NCBI GenBank assembly: GCA_965228625.1
Contig: OZ245829.1
Location: 1,488,001 to 1,552,000 of the forward strand
Source: UBA2767 sp965228625
GTDB taxonomy: Bacteria > Pseudomonadota > Alphaproteobacteria > Rhizobiales > Methyloligellaceae
DNA length: 64,000 nt
Direction of reading: 5' to 3'
Position 1 is the first letter of the stretch. Every line of letters starts with the position of its first letter. The notes beneath the pieces were generated by a model, which had not been told where the DNA came from, ran no database searches, and was given only the letters and a program-made list of their open reading frames with translations. Made by a program: the position numbers and the translations under genes. Below are positions 32,280-41,175 of the stretch, one piece after another.

Positions 32280-32906
32280 ATGATGCCGGCGGCCCGGACA
32301 CCCCCTCCCCGCGCCTGGCAACGCATGCTGTCAGGCCGTCGGCTCGACTTGCTCAACCCGTCACCGCTGGACATCGAGATCGAGGATATCGCCCACGGCC
32401 TCGCCCGCGTCGCGCGCTGGAACGGGCAGACGACGGGCGATCATGCCCTGTCGGTGGCGCAGCACTCCCTGCTCGTCGAACGCATCGCCTCGGAACTGCG
32501 CGCGGACCTGCCGACGCGGTGGCGGCTGGCGGCCCTTGTTCATGATGCGCCGGAATATGTCGTCGGCGACCTCATAACCCCGTTCAAGGCCGCCATCGGG
32601 CTCGACTACCACGACCTTGAGGACCGGCTGCTCCAGGCGACGCATATCCGGTTCGGTCTGCCGCCCGCATTGCCGAAGACGGTCGCCGCGCTGATCAAGC
32701 GCGCCGACAAGATCGCTGCATTCCTCGAGGCGACCCAGCTTGCGGGATTCTCTGATTCGGAAGCACGGCGGTTCTTCACCCCGCCGCGGGGCCTTGGCGC
32801 CCGCGCCCTGAAGGAGCTGAGCACGCTGACGCCGCTTTCTCCGCCTGCGGCGCAGGATGCTTTTATGACGCGCTTTCAGGAACTTACAGGGAATACTTCC
32901 CGGTAA
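32280..32906 (+). CDS. HD-domain phosphohydrolase (YfbR-like)
   Basis: A 208-residue metal-dependent HD hydrolase. Ligand motifs are SVAQHSLLVERI and LAALVHDAPEYVVGDLITP, with RADKIAAFLEATQLAGF further on. YfbR-type members are 5'-nucleotidases acting on deoxynucleoside monophosphates; here that is inference. It opens with two ATG codons (32280, 32283). It is in the ygfZ-tag run and probably co-transcribed. Confidence 0.88.
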   Translation: MMPAARTPPPRAWQRMLSGRRLDLLNPSPLDIEIEDIAHGLARVARWNGQTTGDHALSVAQHSLLVERIASELRADLPTRWRLAALVHDAPEYVVGDLITPFKAAIGLDYHDLEDRLLQATHIRFGLPPALPKTVAALIKRADKIAAFLEATQLAGFSDSEARRFFTPPRGLGARALKELSTLTPLSPPAAQDAFMTRFQELTGNTSR

Positions 32907-32989
32907 AGGTGTGCGTTTGAGGAACCCGATCGAATGTGAGATGCTTGTGCCGTGCAACTGACAAACGAGTCAGATACGTTTTTCGGACC

Positions 32990-33529
32990 ATGAGCAAAGA
33001 GACAAAGAACGAGACAATTTACGTCGGGCCGCTCAGCGCCGTGAACCCCACCATCGAGAAGTCCGGCGTCGGCTATCTGGTAACACTGATCAACGATCAA
33101 ACGATGATCGATACGCCGCCGACGATCTCTCCGCACAAGCATCTGCGGCTTGCTATGAATGACATCTCCGAACCGCAGCCCGGCATGGTGATCCCGGGCG
33201 ATGACCATGTCGCGGAGTTGCTGGATTTCGTGATTGCATGGGATCAGCAGGAAGCGATGCTGATTCACTGCTGGGCCGGAATCAGCCGCTCAACCGCCGC
33301 CGCCTTCATCTCTTTGTGCGCCCTGAACCCGGGCATTTCCGAGCAGCAGATTGCGCGGATGCTGCGCGCCGCCTCGCCGACCGCGACGCCGAACCGGCGT
33401 CTTGTTACACTGGCCGACGATCTGCTCGGACGCGAAGGACGCATGAACGCGGCAATCGACGAAATCGGACGCGGCGAGACCACCATGGAAGGCCGGGTGT
33501 TCACACTCCCGGCTCGCGTCGCAGCCTAG
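32990..33529 (+). CDS. Protein tyrosine/dual-specificity phosphatase-like protein
   Basis: A 179-residue protein from the ATG at 32990. The phosphatase P-loop HCWAGISRSTA (HCxxGxxRS) is complete, and an Asp-rich segment lies upstream (PGDDHVAELL). N-terminal YVGPLSAVNPTIEKSGVGYL resembles rhizobial tyrosine phosphatase family proteins. It is cytoplasmic, target unknown. It follows the HD gene by 83 bp and ends at the start of a palindromic element before nadQ. Confidence 0.85.
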   Translation: MSKETKNETIYVGPLSAVNPTIEKSGVGYLVTLINDQTMIDTPPTISPHKHLRLAMNDISEPQPGMVIPGDDHVAELLDFVIAWDQQEAMLIHCWAGISRSTAAAFISLCALNPGISEQQIARMLRAASPTATPNRRLVTLADDLLGREGRMNAAIDEIGRGETTMEGRVFTLPARVAA

Positions 33530-33600
33530 AGCCGTTTCAGCGACCGATCGCAAACGCCAATCGAGAAACGGAATTGACTCGGATTCGATCGAAAGGGCTC
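33529..33600. repeat. Imperfect palindromic intergenic element
   Basis: The 72-bp stretch begins GAGCCGTTTC and ends GAAAGGGCTC, 9/10 complementary arms, with CGATCG-type words inside. It fills nearly the whole gap between the phosphatase and nadQ. The outer sequence is like the palindromic elements common in rhizobial intergenic DNA; it could also be an nadQ control region. Confidence 0.35.
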
Positions 33601-33614
33601 CAGCCAAGGTCCGC

Positions 33615-34586
33615 ATGAACGAAACGGCCAGTATTGAAATCGGCCTCAACGCGGCGATCGTCGGCATGCGCGACGGGCAGCCGAACGTGCTGGTGACGCG
33701 CGAGGGCGACACATGGGACGCCCTGCCCTACGGACCCTTCACGCCGCTCGATCATCGTACTCTCGACATCGGGCTGCGGAACTGGGTGCGCGAGAAAACC
33801 GATCTGGAACTCGGCTATGTCGAGCAACTCTACACGTTCGGCGATCGCGGCCGCCACGCACAACGCGGCGATGCCGGTCCTCATGTCATGTCCGTCGGCT
33901 ATCTCGCGCTGATTGGCGAGGAGCCGCAATTGGAGCTCAAGGGCGCCTCGTTCGGACGGTGGTACGCCTATCTGCCGTGGGAAGACTGGCGGGCCGGCAA
34001 ACCCGATATCCTGTCCAGCGAAATCGAACCGAGGCTGAAGCAGTGGGCGGAACGATGCGAGGTCGACGAGACGCGCGTCGCCGCGCTCACACGGCCCGAG
34101 CGGTTGCGTATCTGTTTTGCCATCGGCGGCGGGGCCGATTGGGACGAGGAAAAAGTGCTGGAACGCTATGAGCTCCTGTACGAGGCCGGTCTCGTCGCCG
34201 AAGCCAGGCGGGACGGACGCAGTGCCGCGAAACAGTGGCACGACCTGCCGCAACTCGGGCGGCCGATGCAGTTCGACCATCGCCGGATTCTCGCGACCGC
34301 CATCAGCCGCCTGCGCGGCAAGCTGAAGTACCGCCCCGTCGTGTTCGAGATGATGCCGGAGACGTTCACCCTGTTCGAGCTGCAAAAGACCGTCGAGGCG
34401 GTATCAGGCCATCATCTGCACAAGCAGAACTTCCGGCGGCTGGTTGAGAACGGCGGGCTTGTTGAACCGACCGGCGACGTCAGCACCGAAACGGGCGGCC
34501 GCCCCGCGAAGCTCTTCCGGTTCCGCCGCGACGTCCTGCTCGAGCGCCCGTCAATGGGCGTGCGCATGAAGGCGGGGCGCCTCTAG
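33615..34586 (+). CDS. nadQ: NadQ-type Nudix-related regulator of NAD synthesis
   Basis: A 323-residue protein. The N-terminal half is Nudix-like but without an intact Nudix box (IGLNAAIVGMRDGQPNVLVT, LPYGPFTPLDHRTLDIGLR). The C-terminal part is a winged helix (FTLFELQKTVEAVSGHHLHK then QNFRRLVENGGLVEPT). This matches the COG4111-type repressor called NadQ in alphaproteobacteria, which controls nadABC. The nadABC operon lies 2.9 kb downstream, and a perfect palindrome overlaps its promoter, which supports the call. The ligand is presumably an NAD-related metabolite. Confidence 0.85.
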   Translation: MNETASIEIGLNAAIVGMRDGQPNVLVTREGDTWDALPYGPFTPLDHRTLDIGLRNWVREKTDLELGYVEQLYTFGDRGRHAQRGDAGPHVMSVGYLALIGEEPQLELKGASFGRWYAYLPWEDWRAGKPDILSSEIEPRLKQWAERCEVDETRVAALTRPERLRICFAIGGGADWDEEKVLERYELLYEAGLVAEARRDGRSAAKQWHDLPQLGRPMQFDHRRILATAISRLRGKLKYRPVVFEMMPETFTLFELQKTVEAVSGHHLHKQNFRRLVENGGLVEPTGDVSTETGGRPAKLFRFRRDVLLERPSMGVRMKAGRL

Positions 34587-34650
34587 TCTTAAAAACAGAA
34601 GTGGCGGATTTTAATGCCGCATCCTTCGGGAATCTGTTAAGTGCACCGGG

Positions 34651-37374
34651 ATGATTGCTGCAGCAGTACTTTTCCTCCTTATACTCATTGCGCTCCCTAT
34701 AGTTGCGATCAGCAAATCTATCGGATTGCGCGATCGCCTTCGCATTCTTGAAAGCGAGATCGCATCGCTTCGGCAGGAAATCGAGACTCTTGCCAAGGCC
34801 GGACCGCGCGACGATCCGGAGGGCCTTCAGACGAGCGAACAGGAATTCGTCGATGAGAGCACCGACAGCACTGCTGACGAAGTCTCTCAAGAAGTGCCCG
34901 ACGAAGATCCTTCTTCGCTCACGCCTCAAATCGCTTTGCCGCAGGCTGTCGACGTTGATCGCGTTAGCGAACGCGCTGCAACCCGCACAAACATCGAAGA
35001 AACGCTTGGCACGAGATGGGCCGTATGGGTCGGCGGACTCGCGCTCGCCCTTGGCGGCATATTTCTCGTTCGCTACACGATCGAAGCGGGCCTGCTCGGA
35101 CCGGGTGTGCGCATCGCTCTCGGTGCCTTGTTCGCGCTCGCCCTGGCGGTCGCAGGAGAATACATCCGCCGTCGCGAGATGGACGACGATGTCATCGGGC
35201 TTCCCAGCGCCTACATTCCCGGCATTCTGACAGCGGCAGCGACCGTCGTCGGGTTTGCCACCGTCTATTCGGCATATGCCCTTTACGGATTTCTGGGGCC
35301 AATTCCCGCATTTGTCCTTCTTGCCGCCTGTTCGTTTGGCGCCCTGTCCGCATCCTGGCTCCATGGCCCATCTCTTGCCGCGCTGGGGCTCCTGGGCAGC
35401 TACGCAACGCCCGCGCTGGTGGCAACTGAGTCCCCTAAAGCGTGGCCTCTGTTCATGTATCTTGCCGTGGTGACGGGAGCGTCGTTCTTCGCGGCGCGGC
35501 TTAAGGGCTGGCTATGGCTTGCCGCCTGCGCCACCGCGGGCGCGGTTTTCTGGGGACTGTTGTGGTGTGTGACTCACTGGTCGCGTTGGGACGCGATTCC
35601 GATAGGCGCGTACATACTGACGCTCATGGCGTTGGCCGCTTACTTCCTTACACATGAGACGGAAGAGGAACCCGAGCCGAAGGTCGACGACATTTGGAAT
35701 CGCCTGCGAACGGATACGGACTGGGTCGCCGCGATCAGTCTCGCGGCCATCTCGTTCCAGATTTTCGCTGCGGTGCGATTCGAGGGATATCTGGGTCCGT
35801 CACTGTTCCTGCTCGGTGCAGGAACTCTCGCTCTCCTGGCATGCGCGTTTCGCTGGCAAAACCTCTCGATCCTCGTCGTATGGTCGGCCCTTCTATTCGG
35901 CGCGGCGTATTCGACCTGGCACATACCGAACCTCGTTGCTGGAACGCAATACGGCAACCTGATTGACGACACGCCATTTCCACCCCCCGAACTCTGGACC
36001 TTCCTGGGTGTCGGCGCCGTCTTTGCCATGGCCTTTCTGATTTCGGGATTTGTCGCGAGCTATCGCCATTCCGGGCACGTCCTCTGGACGCTCGTCTCGG
36101 CGGTGATGCCGGTGTTGATCTATGCCTACGCATATCTGCGCGCGACGGAATTCGAACAGAGCGTTCCGTTCGCAATCACGGGTCTTGCGCTGTCCTCGGT
36201 GTTCATCGCCGCCAGCGATCTCATGTTCCGGAAGTCTCCGGAACAGATATGGGGCTGGCGATCGGGCTGCTATGCCGCGGCGGCGGTCGCCGCACTCGCC
36301 CTGTCGTTCACCATGTTCCTCGAGAAAGGATGGCTGACCATCGCGCTCGCCCTTATCTGCCCGGGTCTGGGCTGGATCGCGCTGAAACGTCCCGTCCCGG
36401 GTCTTCGTTATCTGGCGGCAGGCATGGCAGTCATCGTCATGCTCCGCCTTGTCTATGACCCGGTGATCGCCGGAGCAGATCCAGGGACCACGCCTGTCTT
36501 CAACTGGCTGCTGTATGGATATGGTGTGCCGGCGATTGCATTCGCCGGTGCCAGTGTCCTGTTCCGAAAACAACTGGATGACCGCTGTGTTCAATTGCTG
36601 GAAGCCGCAGCCATCCTGTGCATCGTGGTTCTCGTCGGTCTCGAGATCCGCCACCTGCTGAACGACGGGAACATCTATTCCCGGCGGTTTGATCTCGCCG
36701 AACTGAGTATCCAGACCATTGCCATGTTCGGACTCGCGATAGGGTTTCAGCGCCTCTACGAGAAGACCGATCGGCCCACAATAGACCGGGCGAGCCTGTT
36801 GCTCTCGATTGCCGGACTCGCCGCCGCGCTATTGGGTCTCCTGGTCCTGAAGAACCCGCTCCTGACCGGTGAACCGATCGGTTCCGGCAAGGTCTTCAAT
36901 TTGCTCCTGCTGGCTTACCTTGCCCCTGCCGTCCTGTGCGGCGTCCTGTACCGGGTGTCCGTCGGCCGACGTCCCAAAGAGGTCGTTGTTGCCTGCAGTG
37001 TCGCAACGCTGCTTCTCGCTTTCGCGTACATCTCGCTTGAAAACCGCGCACTATTTCACGGCAGTATTCTCAGAGGTGGTGTGACCAGCGATGCGGAATG
37101 GTACACCTATTCGGCGATCTGGCTTGTTTTCGGCGCAATCCTGCTTGCCGGCGGGGTCCTGTTGCGGAAGGCAGAGCTTCGCTACGCGTCGCTCGCGATC
37201 ATATCCCTGACCGTGTGCAAGGTATTCCTGTCGGACCTGGCCAACCTTTCCGGCATTCTTCGTGCCCTGTCCTTCATCGGACTGGGGTTGGTTCTCGTCG
37301 CCATCGGGTTCTTCTACCAGAGGTTTGTGTTCCCCCGATCGGTAGAGGGCGAGAAGGAGGAAGTGCGCGCCTAA
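34651..37374 (+). CDS. Large DUF2339 multi-spanning membrane protein
   Basis: A 907-residue integral membrane protein. An N-terminal anchor is followed by a coiled coil (RDRLRILESEIASLRQEIET) and an acidic linker to about residue 120. ETLGTRWAVWVGGLALALGG then starts more than twenty hydrophobic segments that continue to the end; this segment is the hallmark of DUF2339. The function is unknown, and proposals include transport or envelope roles. It lies between nadQ and nadA on the same strand but is separated from nadA by its own promoter and operator. Confidence 0.88.
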   Translation: MIAAAVLFLLILIALPIVAISKSIGLRDRLRILESEIASLRQEIETLAKAGPRDDPEGLQTSEQEFVDESTDSTADEVSQEVPDEDPSSLTPQIALPQAVDVDRVSERAATRTNIEETLGTRWAVWVGGLALALGGIFLVRYTIEAGLLGPGVRIALGALFALALAVAGEYIRRREMDDDVIGLPSAYIPGILTAAATVVGFATVYSAYALYGFLGPIPAFVLLAACSFGALSASWLHGPSLAALGLLGSYATPALVATESPKAWPLFMYLAVVTGASFFAARLKGWLWLAACATAGAVFWGLLWCVTHWSRWDAIPIGAYILTLMALAAYFLTHETEEEPEPKVDDIWNRLRTDTDWVAAISLAAISFQIFAAVRFEGYLGPSLFLLGAGTLALLACAFRWQNLSILVVWSALLFGAAYSTWHIPNLVAGTQYGNLIDDTPFPPPELWTFLGVGAVFAMAFLISGFVASYRHSGHVLWTLVSAVMPVLIYAYAYLRATEFEQSVPFAITGLALSSVFIAASDLMFRKSPEQIWGWRSGCYAAAAVAALALSFTMFLEKGWLTIALALICPGLGWIALKRPVPGLRYLAAGMAVIVMLRLVYDPVIAGADPGTTPVFNWLLYGYGVPAIAFAGASVLFRKQLDDRCVQLLEAAAILCIVVLVGLEIRHLLNDGNIYSRRFDLAELSIQTIAMFGLAIGFQRLYEKTDRPTIDRASLLLSIAGLAAALLGLLVLKNPLLTGEPIGSGKVFNLLLLAYLAPAVLCGVLYRVSVGRRPKEVVVACSVATLLLAFAYISLENRALFHGSILRGGVTSDAEWYTYSAIWLVFGAILLAGGVLLRKAELRYASLAIISLTVCKVFLSDLANLSGILRALSFIGLGLVLVAIGFFYQRFVFPRSVEGEKEEVRA

Positions 37375-37466
37375 CCGCGTCACGAGACATCCCTCCCCCC
37401 TGCGTCAACTCACCCCTCTGGCCATTTCTGCTCATTTGGACTATATTGGTCTTTCGCGCCGGCATC

Positions 37467-37495
37467 TTGCCGGTTGTTTTAACGCCCCCTATATA
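37467..37495 (+). promoter_or_regulatory. Predicted nadABC promoter
   Basis: TTGCCG (37467-37472) and TATATA (37490-37495) are separated by 17 nt. The -10 box overlaps the left arm of the palindrome at 37491-37511, the geometry of a repressor that blocks RNA polymerase. Confidence 0.6.
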
Positions 37496-37511
37496 CTCAA
37501 TTAGAGTATAT
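37491..37511. promoter_or_regulatory. Perfect palindrome, probable NadQ operator
   Basis: ATATACTC (37491-37498) and GAGTATAT (37504-37511) are perfect 8-bp arms around AATTA. The site covers the -10 box and the expected transcription start of nadA and lies 19 bp before the start codon. With nadQ encoded nearby, NadQ is the obvious candidate to bind it; this is inference. Confidence 0.7.
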
Positions 37512-37530
37512 GCAGAGGCAGGAGGCTCAA

Positions 37531-38592
37531 ATGGCACCCTTGGAGACCGTAACAGCGGAATCGGAAGCCGCCCGCAAGTATGGCGTGCTGGACATGCCGG
37601 ATCTGGAATTCACGCCGGAACTGGCGCAGGAAACGGCACATGCCTATGACCGCATCTCTTCCGTGGTGCCGCCGGTCGAGTGGCCCGCATTTGCCCCTTA
37701 CGTCAAGGCCATCAACGAGCTCAAGAAAGAGCGCAACGCGGTTGTTCTGGCACATAATTACATGACGCCGGAGATCTTCCATTGCATCGCCGACTTCGTC
37801 GGCGACTCGCTCCAGCTCGCGGTCGAGGCATCGAAGACCGATGCGGAGATCATCGTGCAGTGCGGCGTGCACTTCATGGCCGAGACATCCAAGTTGCTGA
37901 GCCCCGAGAAAACCGTGCTCATTCCTGACATGAGGGCCGGGTGTTCGCTGGCGGCATCGATCACCGGCGCTGATGTCCGCGCCCTGCGCGAGGCCTATCC
38001 GGGCGTGCCGGTGGTCACATATGCGAACTGCTCGGCGGAGGTGAAGGCGGAATGTGACGTCTGCTGCACGTCCTCGAACGCCGTGAAGATCGTGGAATCG
38101 CTCAACAGCCCGCGCGTCATCTTCGTGCCGGACGAATACCTCGCCAAGTATGTCGCCACGCAGACCGATGTAGAGATCATTGCCTGGAAGGGCCATTGCG
38201 AGGTTCATGAGCGCTTCACGGCGACAGATCTGCGTGCCGCACGCGAAGCGGAAGCCGGCCTGCGGATCATTGCCCATCCGGAGTGCCCGCCGGAAGTGCT
38301 GGCGGAAGCCGACTACACAGGTTCGACCAGCGGCATGATCAACTGGGTGAAGGACAACAGGCCGAGCAAGGTGATGATGGTGACGGAATGCTCCATGAGC
38401 GACAACGTGGCCGTCGAGACCCCCGGCGTCGAGTTCATCCGCCCGTGCAATCTGTGCCCCCACATGAAGCGCATCACGCTTCCGAAGATCCTGGAGTCCC
38501 TCGTCTACATGAAGGAGGAGATCGTGATCGACCCGGAAGTGGCCGCACGCGCGCGCCGCTCCGTTGAGCGGATGGTCGAACTCAGCAAGTAG
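37531..38592 (+). CDS. nadA: Quinolinate synthase A
   Basis: A 353-residue [4Fe-4S] enzyme condensing iminoaspartate with dihydroxyacetone phosphate to quinolinate. The three cluster cysteines are visible at C138 (MRAGCSLA), C252 (HPECPPEV) and C309 (NLCPHMKRI), and VVLAHNYMTPEIFH with GDSLQLA marks the first domain. The start is at 37531, preceded by AGGAGG at 5-nt spacing; the in-frame ATG at 37510 overlaps the operator and is rejected. First gene of nadABC. Confidence 0.97.
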   Translation: MAPLETVTAESEAARKYGVLDMPDLEFTPELAQETAHAYDRISSVVPPVEWPAFAPYVKAINELKKERNAVVLAHNYMTPEIFHCIADFVGDSLQLAVEASKTDAEIIVQCGVHFMAETSKLLSPEKTVLIPDMRAGCSLAASITGADVRALREAYPGVPVVTYANCSAEVKAECDVCCTSSNAVKIVESLNSPRVIFVPDEYLAKYVATQTDVEIIAWKGHCEVHERFTATDLRAAREAEAGLRIIAHPECPPEVLAEADYTGSTSGMINWVKDNRPSKVMMVTECSMSDNVAVETPGVEFIRPCNLCPHMKRITLPKILESLVYMKEEIVIDPEVAARARRSVERMVELSK

Positions 38593-38635
38593 CCCGTCGC
38601 CGTACCCATCGGCACTTCACGAGGGAGCCAAGACG

Positions 38636-40282
38636 GTGGTTTCAGGCAACCCGATCTCCGCACTGCCCGCTTCCGCGCGCCGCGGCGAATGCGTCGTCAT
38701 TGTCGGCGCCGGTCTCGCGGGTCTGTTCACGGCGCTGAAGCTTGCGCCGCATCCGGTCGTCCTCGTTTCGCCCCGCGCACTCGGCGAAGATGCGTCGAGC
38801 AGTTGGGCGCAAGGCGGCATCGCCGCGGCCGTGTCCGAGGGCGACACGCCCGAGGCCCACGCCCACGACACGATCCGCGCCGGCGCGGGGATCGTCGACG
38901 AACGGATGGCGCATCTTCTCGCCGCCGAGGCGGCCGAACGGATCGAAGACCTTCTGCGGCTCGGCGTCCCGTTCGACACGGACCTTGAGGGAAAACTCCA
39001 GCTTTCGCGCGAGGCCGCCCATGGCGCGCGCCGCATCGCCCGGGTCAAGGGCGATCTTGCCGGCAAGGCGATCATGGCGGCCGTCACCGACGCTGCACGG
39101 AAAACACCGTCAATTCATGTGCTTGAGGGCATGAGCGCTCACGCCCTAGCCATGTCAGGCGGGCGCGTGTCCGGCGTTCATCTGTGGCCCGCTGCGTCCC
39201 CCGGGCAAGGTGAGGCTTTCGCGCTGCCGGCGAAGGCAGTGGTGCTGGCAAGCGGTGGCACGGGCCAGTTGTACGAGGTGACCACCAATCCGAAATCGGC
39301 GAACGGTGAAGGCGTGGCGATGGCTGCGCTGGCCGGAGCCGTCATCGCCGATGCGGAATTCGTGCAGTTTCATCCCACCGCGCTCAATATCGGGCGCGAC
39401 CCCGCCCCGCTCGCAACCGAAGCCCTGCGCGGTGAGGGTGCAGTGCTCATCAATGGCCGCGGCGAGCGCTACATGACGGGCGCGCACGAAGACGCCGAGC
39501 TGGCGCCGCGAGACGTGGTGGCCCGGGCGACTTTCCGCGAGGTTCAGGCCGGACGCGGCGCCTTCATCGATTGCCGCGAGGCGATCGGCGAGACGTTCGC
39601 AGATGCCTTCCCAGGCCTCTATGATGTCTGCCGCAGCGCGGATATCGATCCGGTCAGCGAGCCGATCCCGATCGCGCCGGCGGCGCACTATCACATGGGC
39701 GGCGTCCTGACTGACGCCAACGGACGCACCAGTATCGAAGGCCTGTGGGCGTGCGGCGAGGTCGCCAGCACAGGCACCCATGGCGCCAACCGGCTGGCAT
39801 CCAATTCGCTGCTGGAAACGGTGGTGTTCGGCGCACGGACCGCAGCCGACATCGCCGGTCTTTTGTATCATCTCACACCACCGCGCGGCAGTTTAAGCCC
39901 ACCGAGAGACTTCGACGGCCCGGCACAAGGCGCACGCGAGGCCGGTCGTCCGGGCGGCTCTCTGCGCCAGATCATGTCCTCCTGTGTCGGCGTTGTCAGA
40001 ACCGGGACCGGGCTTCAGGACGCGCTTCGAAAACTGGACGGATTCGTCACTCCTGACGCACCGCACCCCCTGCTCAATCGCGTCCTGACTGCGCAGTTCA
40101 TCGCCGCCGCCGCGCTGCGGCGTGAAGAATCGCGCGGCGCCCAGTTCCGCTCGGATTTTCCCGAGGCGCGCGATGCCTGGCAGAAGCGCAGCTATCTGAC
40201 GCTTGCCGATGTCCGGACGACTGTCGACGCGGCGGCCCAACGATCACCAGACAATGTCATTCACGCGGAGTTTGCCCGATGA
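38636..40282 (+). CDS. nadB: L-aspartate oxidase
   Basis: A 548-residue flavoprotein oxidising L-aspartate to iminoaspartate for NadA. The FAD motif VVIVGAGLAGLFTALKLAP, SSSWAQGGIAAAV, the substrate region QFHPTALNIG and HYHMGGVLTDANGRTSIEGL are intact, as is ANRLASNSLLE. The start is GTG at 38636, with GAGGGAG at 8-nt spacing. Its last 4 bp overlap the nadC start (ATGA). Confidence 0.96.
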   Translation: MVSGNPISALPASARRGECVVIVGAGLAGLFTALKLAPHPVVLVSPRALGEDASSSWAQGGIAAAVSEGDTPEAHAHDTIRAGAGIVDERMAHLLAAEAAERIEDLLRLGVPFDTDLEGKLQLSREAAHGARRIARVKGDLAGKAIMAAVTDAARKTPSIHVLEGMSAHALAMSGGRVSGVHLWPAASPGQGEAFALPAKAVVLASGGTGQLYEVTTNPKSANGEGVAMAALAGAVIADAEFVQFHPTALNIGRDPAPLATEALRGEGAVLINGRGERYMTGAHEDAELAPRDVVARATFREVQAGRGAFIDCREAIGETFADAFPGLYDVCRSADIDPVSEPIPIAPAAHYHMGGVLTDANGRTSIEGLWACGEVASTGTHGANRLASNSLLETVVFGARTAADIAGLLYHLTPPRGSLSPPRDFDGPAQGAREAGRPGGSLRQIMSSCVGVVRTGTGLQDALRKLDGFVTPDAPHPLLNRVLTAQFIAAAALRREESRGAQFRSDFPEARDAWQKRSYLTLADVRTTVDAAAQRSPDNVIHAEFAR

Positions 40283-41175
40283 GCGCATCCGGTACATTGC
40301 ATCCCCTTCCCCTTTCCGCGGATCGGCCGCTGCCACCGCTTCCGGTGTCGATCGTGGAGGAAGCCGTCAGCCGCGCTCTTGAGGAGGATCTCGGGCTCGT
40401 CGGCGACATCACGACGCGCGCGACGATCTCCGAAGACGCGAAAGCGCAAGCCAATCTGGTTGCACGGGCGTCGGGCCGCATTGCCGGCCTGCAATGCGCC
40501 GACGTCACTTTCTGGAACTGCGATCCGTCCGTCGTCTTCAAGGCCGAGATCGGCGACGGCGCCGAGGTCGCGGCAGGAGACGTGGTGGCGCGCATTTCCG
40601 GGCCCGCGGGCGCGATTCTGACCGGCGAGCGCACGGCCTTGAATTTCCTCTGCCATCTGAGCGGCATCGCAACGCTAACGGCGCAATACGTCAAGGCGGT
40701 CGAGGGCACGGGCGCAAGCATCTGCTGCACGCGCAAGACAACGCCGGGCCTGCGGGCGCTCGAGAAATACGCGGTGCGGGCCGGTGGCGGCCAGAACCAC
40801 CGGTTTGGCCTTTTCGACGCCGTGCTCATCAAGGACAACCATATCGCCGCTGCGGGCGGTCTCAGAAAGGCCGTCGCGCGGGTGCGGGCCGAAGCCGGTC
40901 ACATGGTGAAGATCGAGGTCGAGGTCGACACGCTCGACCAGCTCGATGAGCTGCTCGACATGAAGGCGGACGCGGTGCTTCTCGACAACATGACACCGGA
41001 CAAGCTGCGCGAGGCCGTGCGGCGCGCCAATGGAAATCTCGTCACCGAGGCGTCCGGCGGCGTCAATCTGGAAACAGTGCGTGAGATCGCCGAAACCGGC
41101 GTCGATCTGATTTCAGTGGGGCGGCTTACCCATTCCCCGCAAGCGCTAGACCTCGGCCTCGATTTTGAGGGCTGA
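40279..41175 (+). CDS. nadC: Nicotinate-nucleotide pyrophosphorylase (quinolinate phosphoribosyltransferase)
   Basis: A 298-residue enzyme converting quinolinate and PRPP to nicotinate mononucleotide, CO2 and PPi. CTRKTTPGLRALEKYAVRAG, NHRFGLFDAVLIKDNHI, KIEVEVDTLDQLDELL and EASGGVNLETVREIAETGVD are conserved active-site segments. It is coupled to nadB by a 4-bp overlap. Its last 50 bp overlap the opposing SleB-type gene. Confidence 0.97.
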   Translation: MSASGTLHPLPLSADRPLPPLPVSIVEEAVSRALEEDLGLVGDITTRATISEDAKAQANLVARASGRIAGLQCADVTFWNCDPSVVFKAEIGDGAEVAAGDVVARISGPAGAILTGERTALNFLCHLSGIATLTAQYVKAVEGTGASICCTRKTTPGLRALEKYAVRAGGGQNHRFGLFDAVLIKDNHIAAAGGLRKAVARVRAEAGHMVKIEVEVDTLDQLDELLDMKADAVLLDNMTPDKLREAVRRANGNLVTEASGGVNLETVREIAETGVDLISVGRLTHSPQALDLGLDFEG

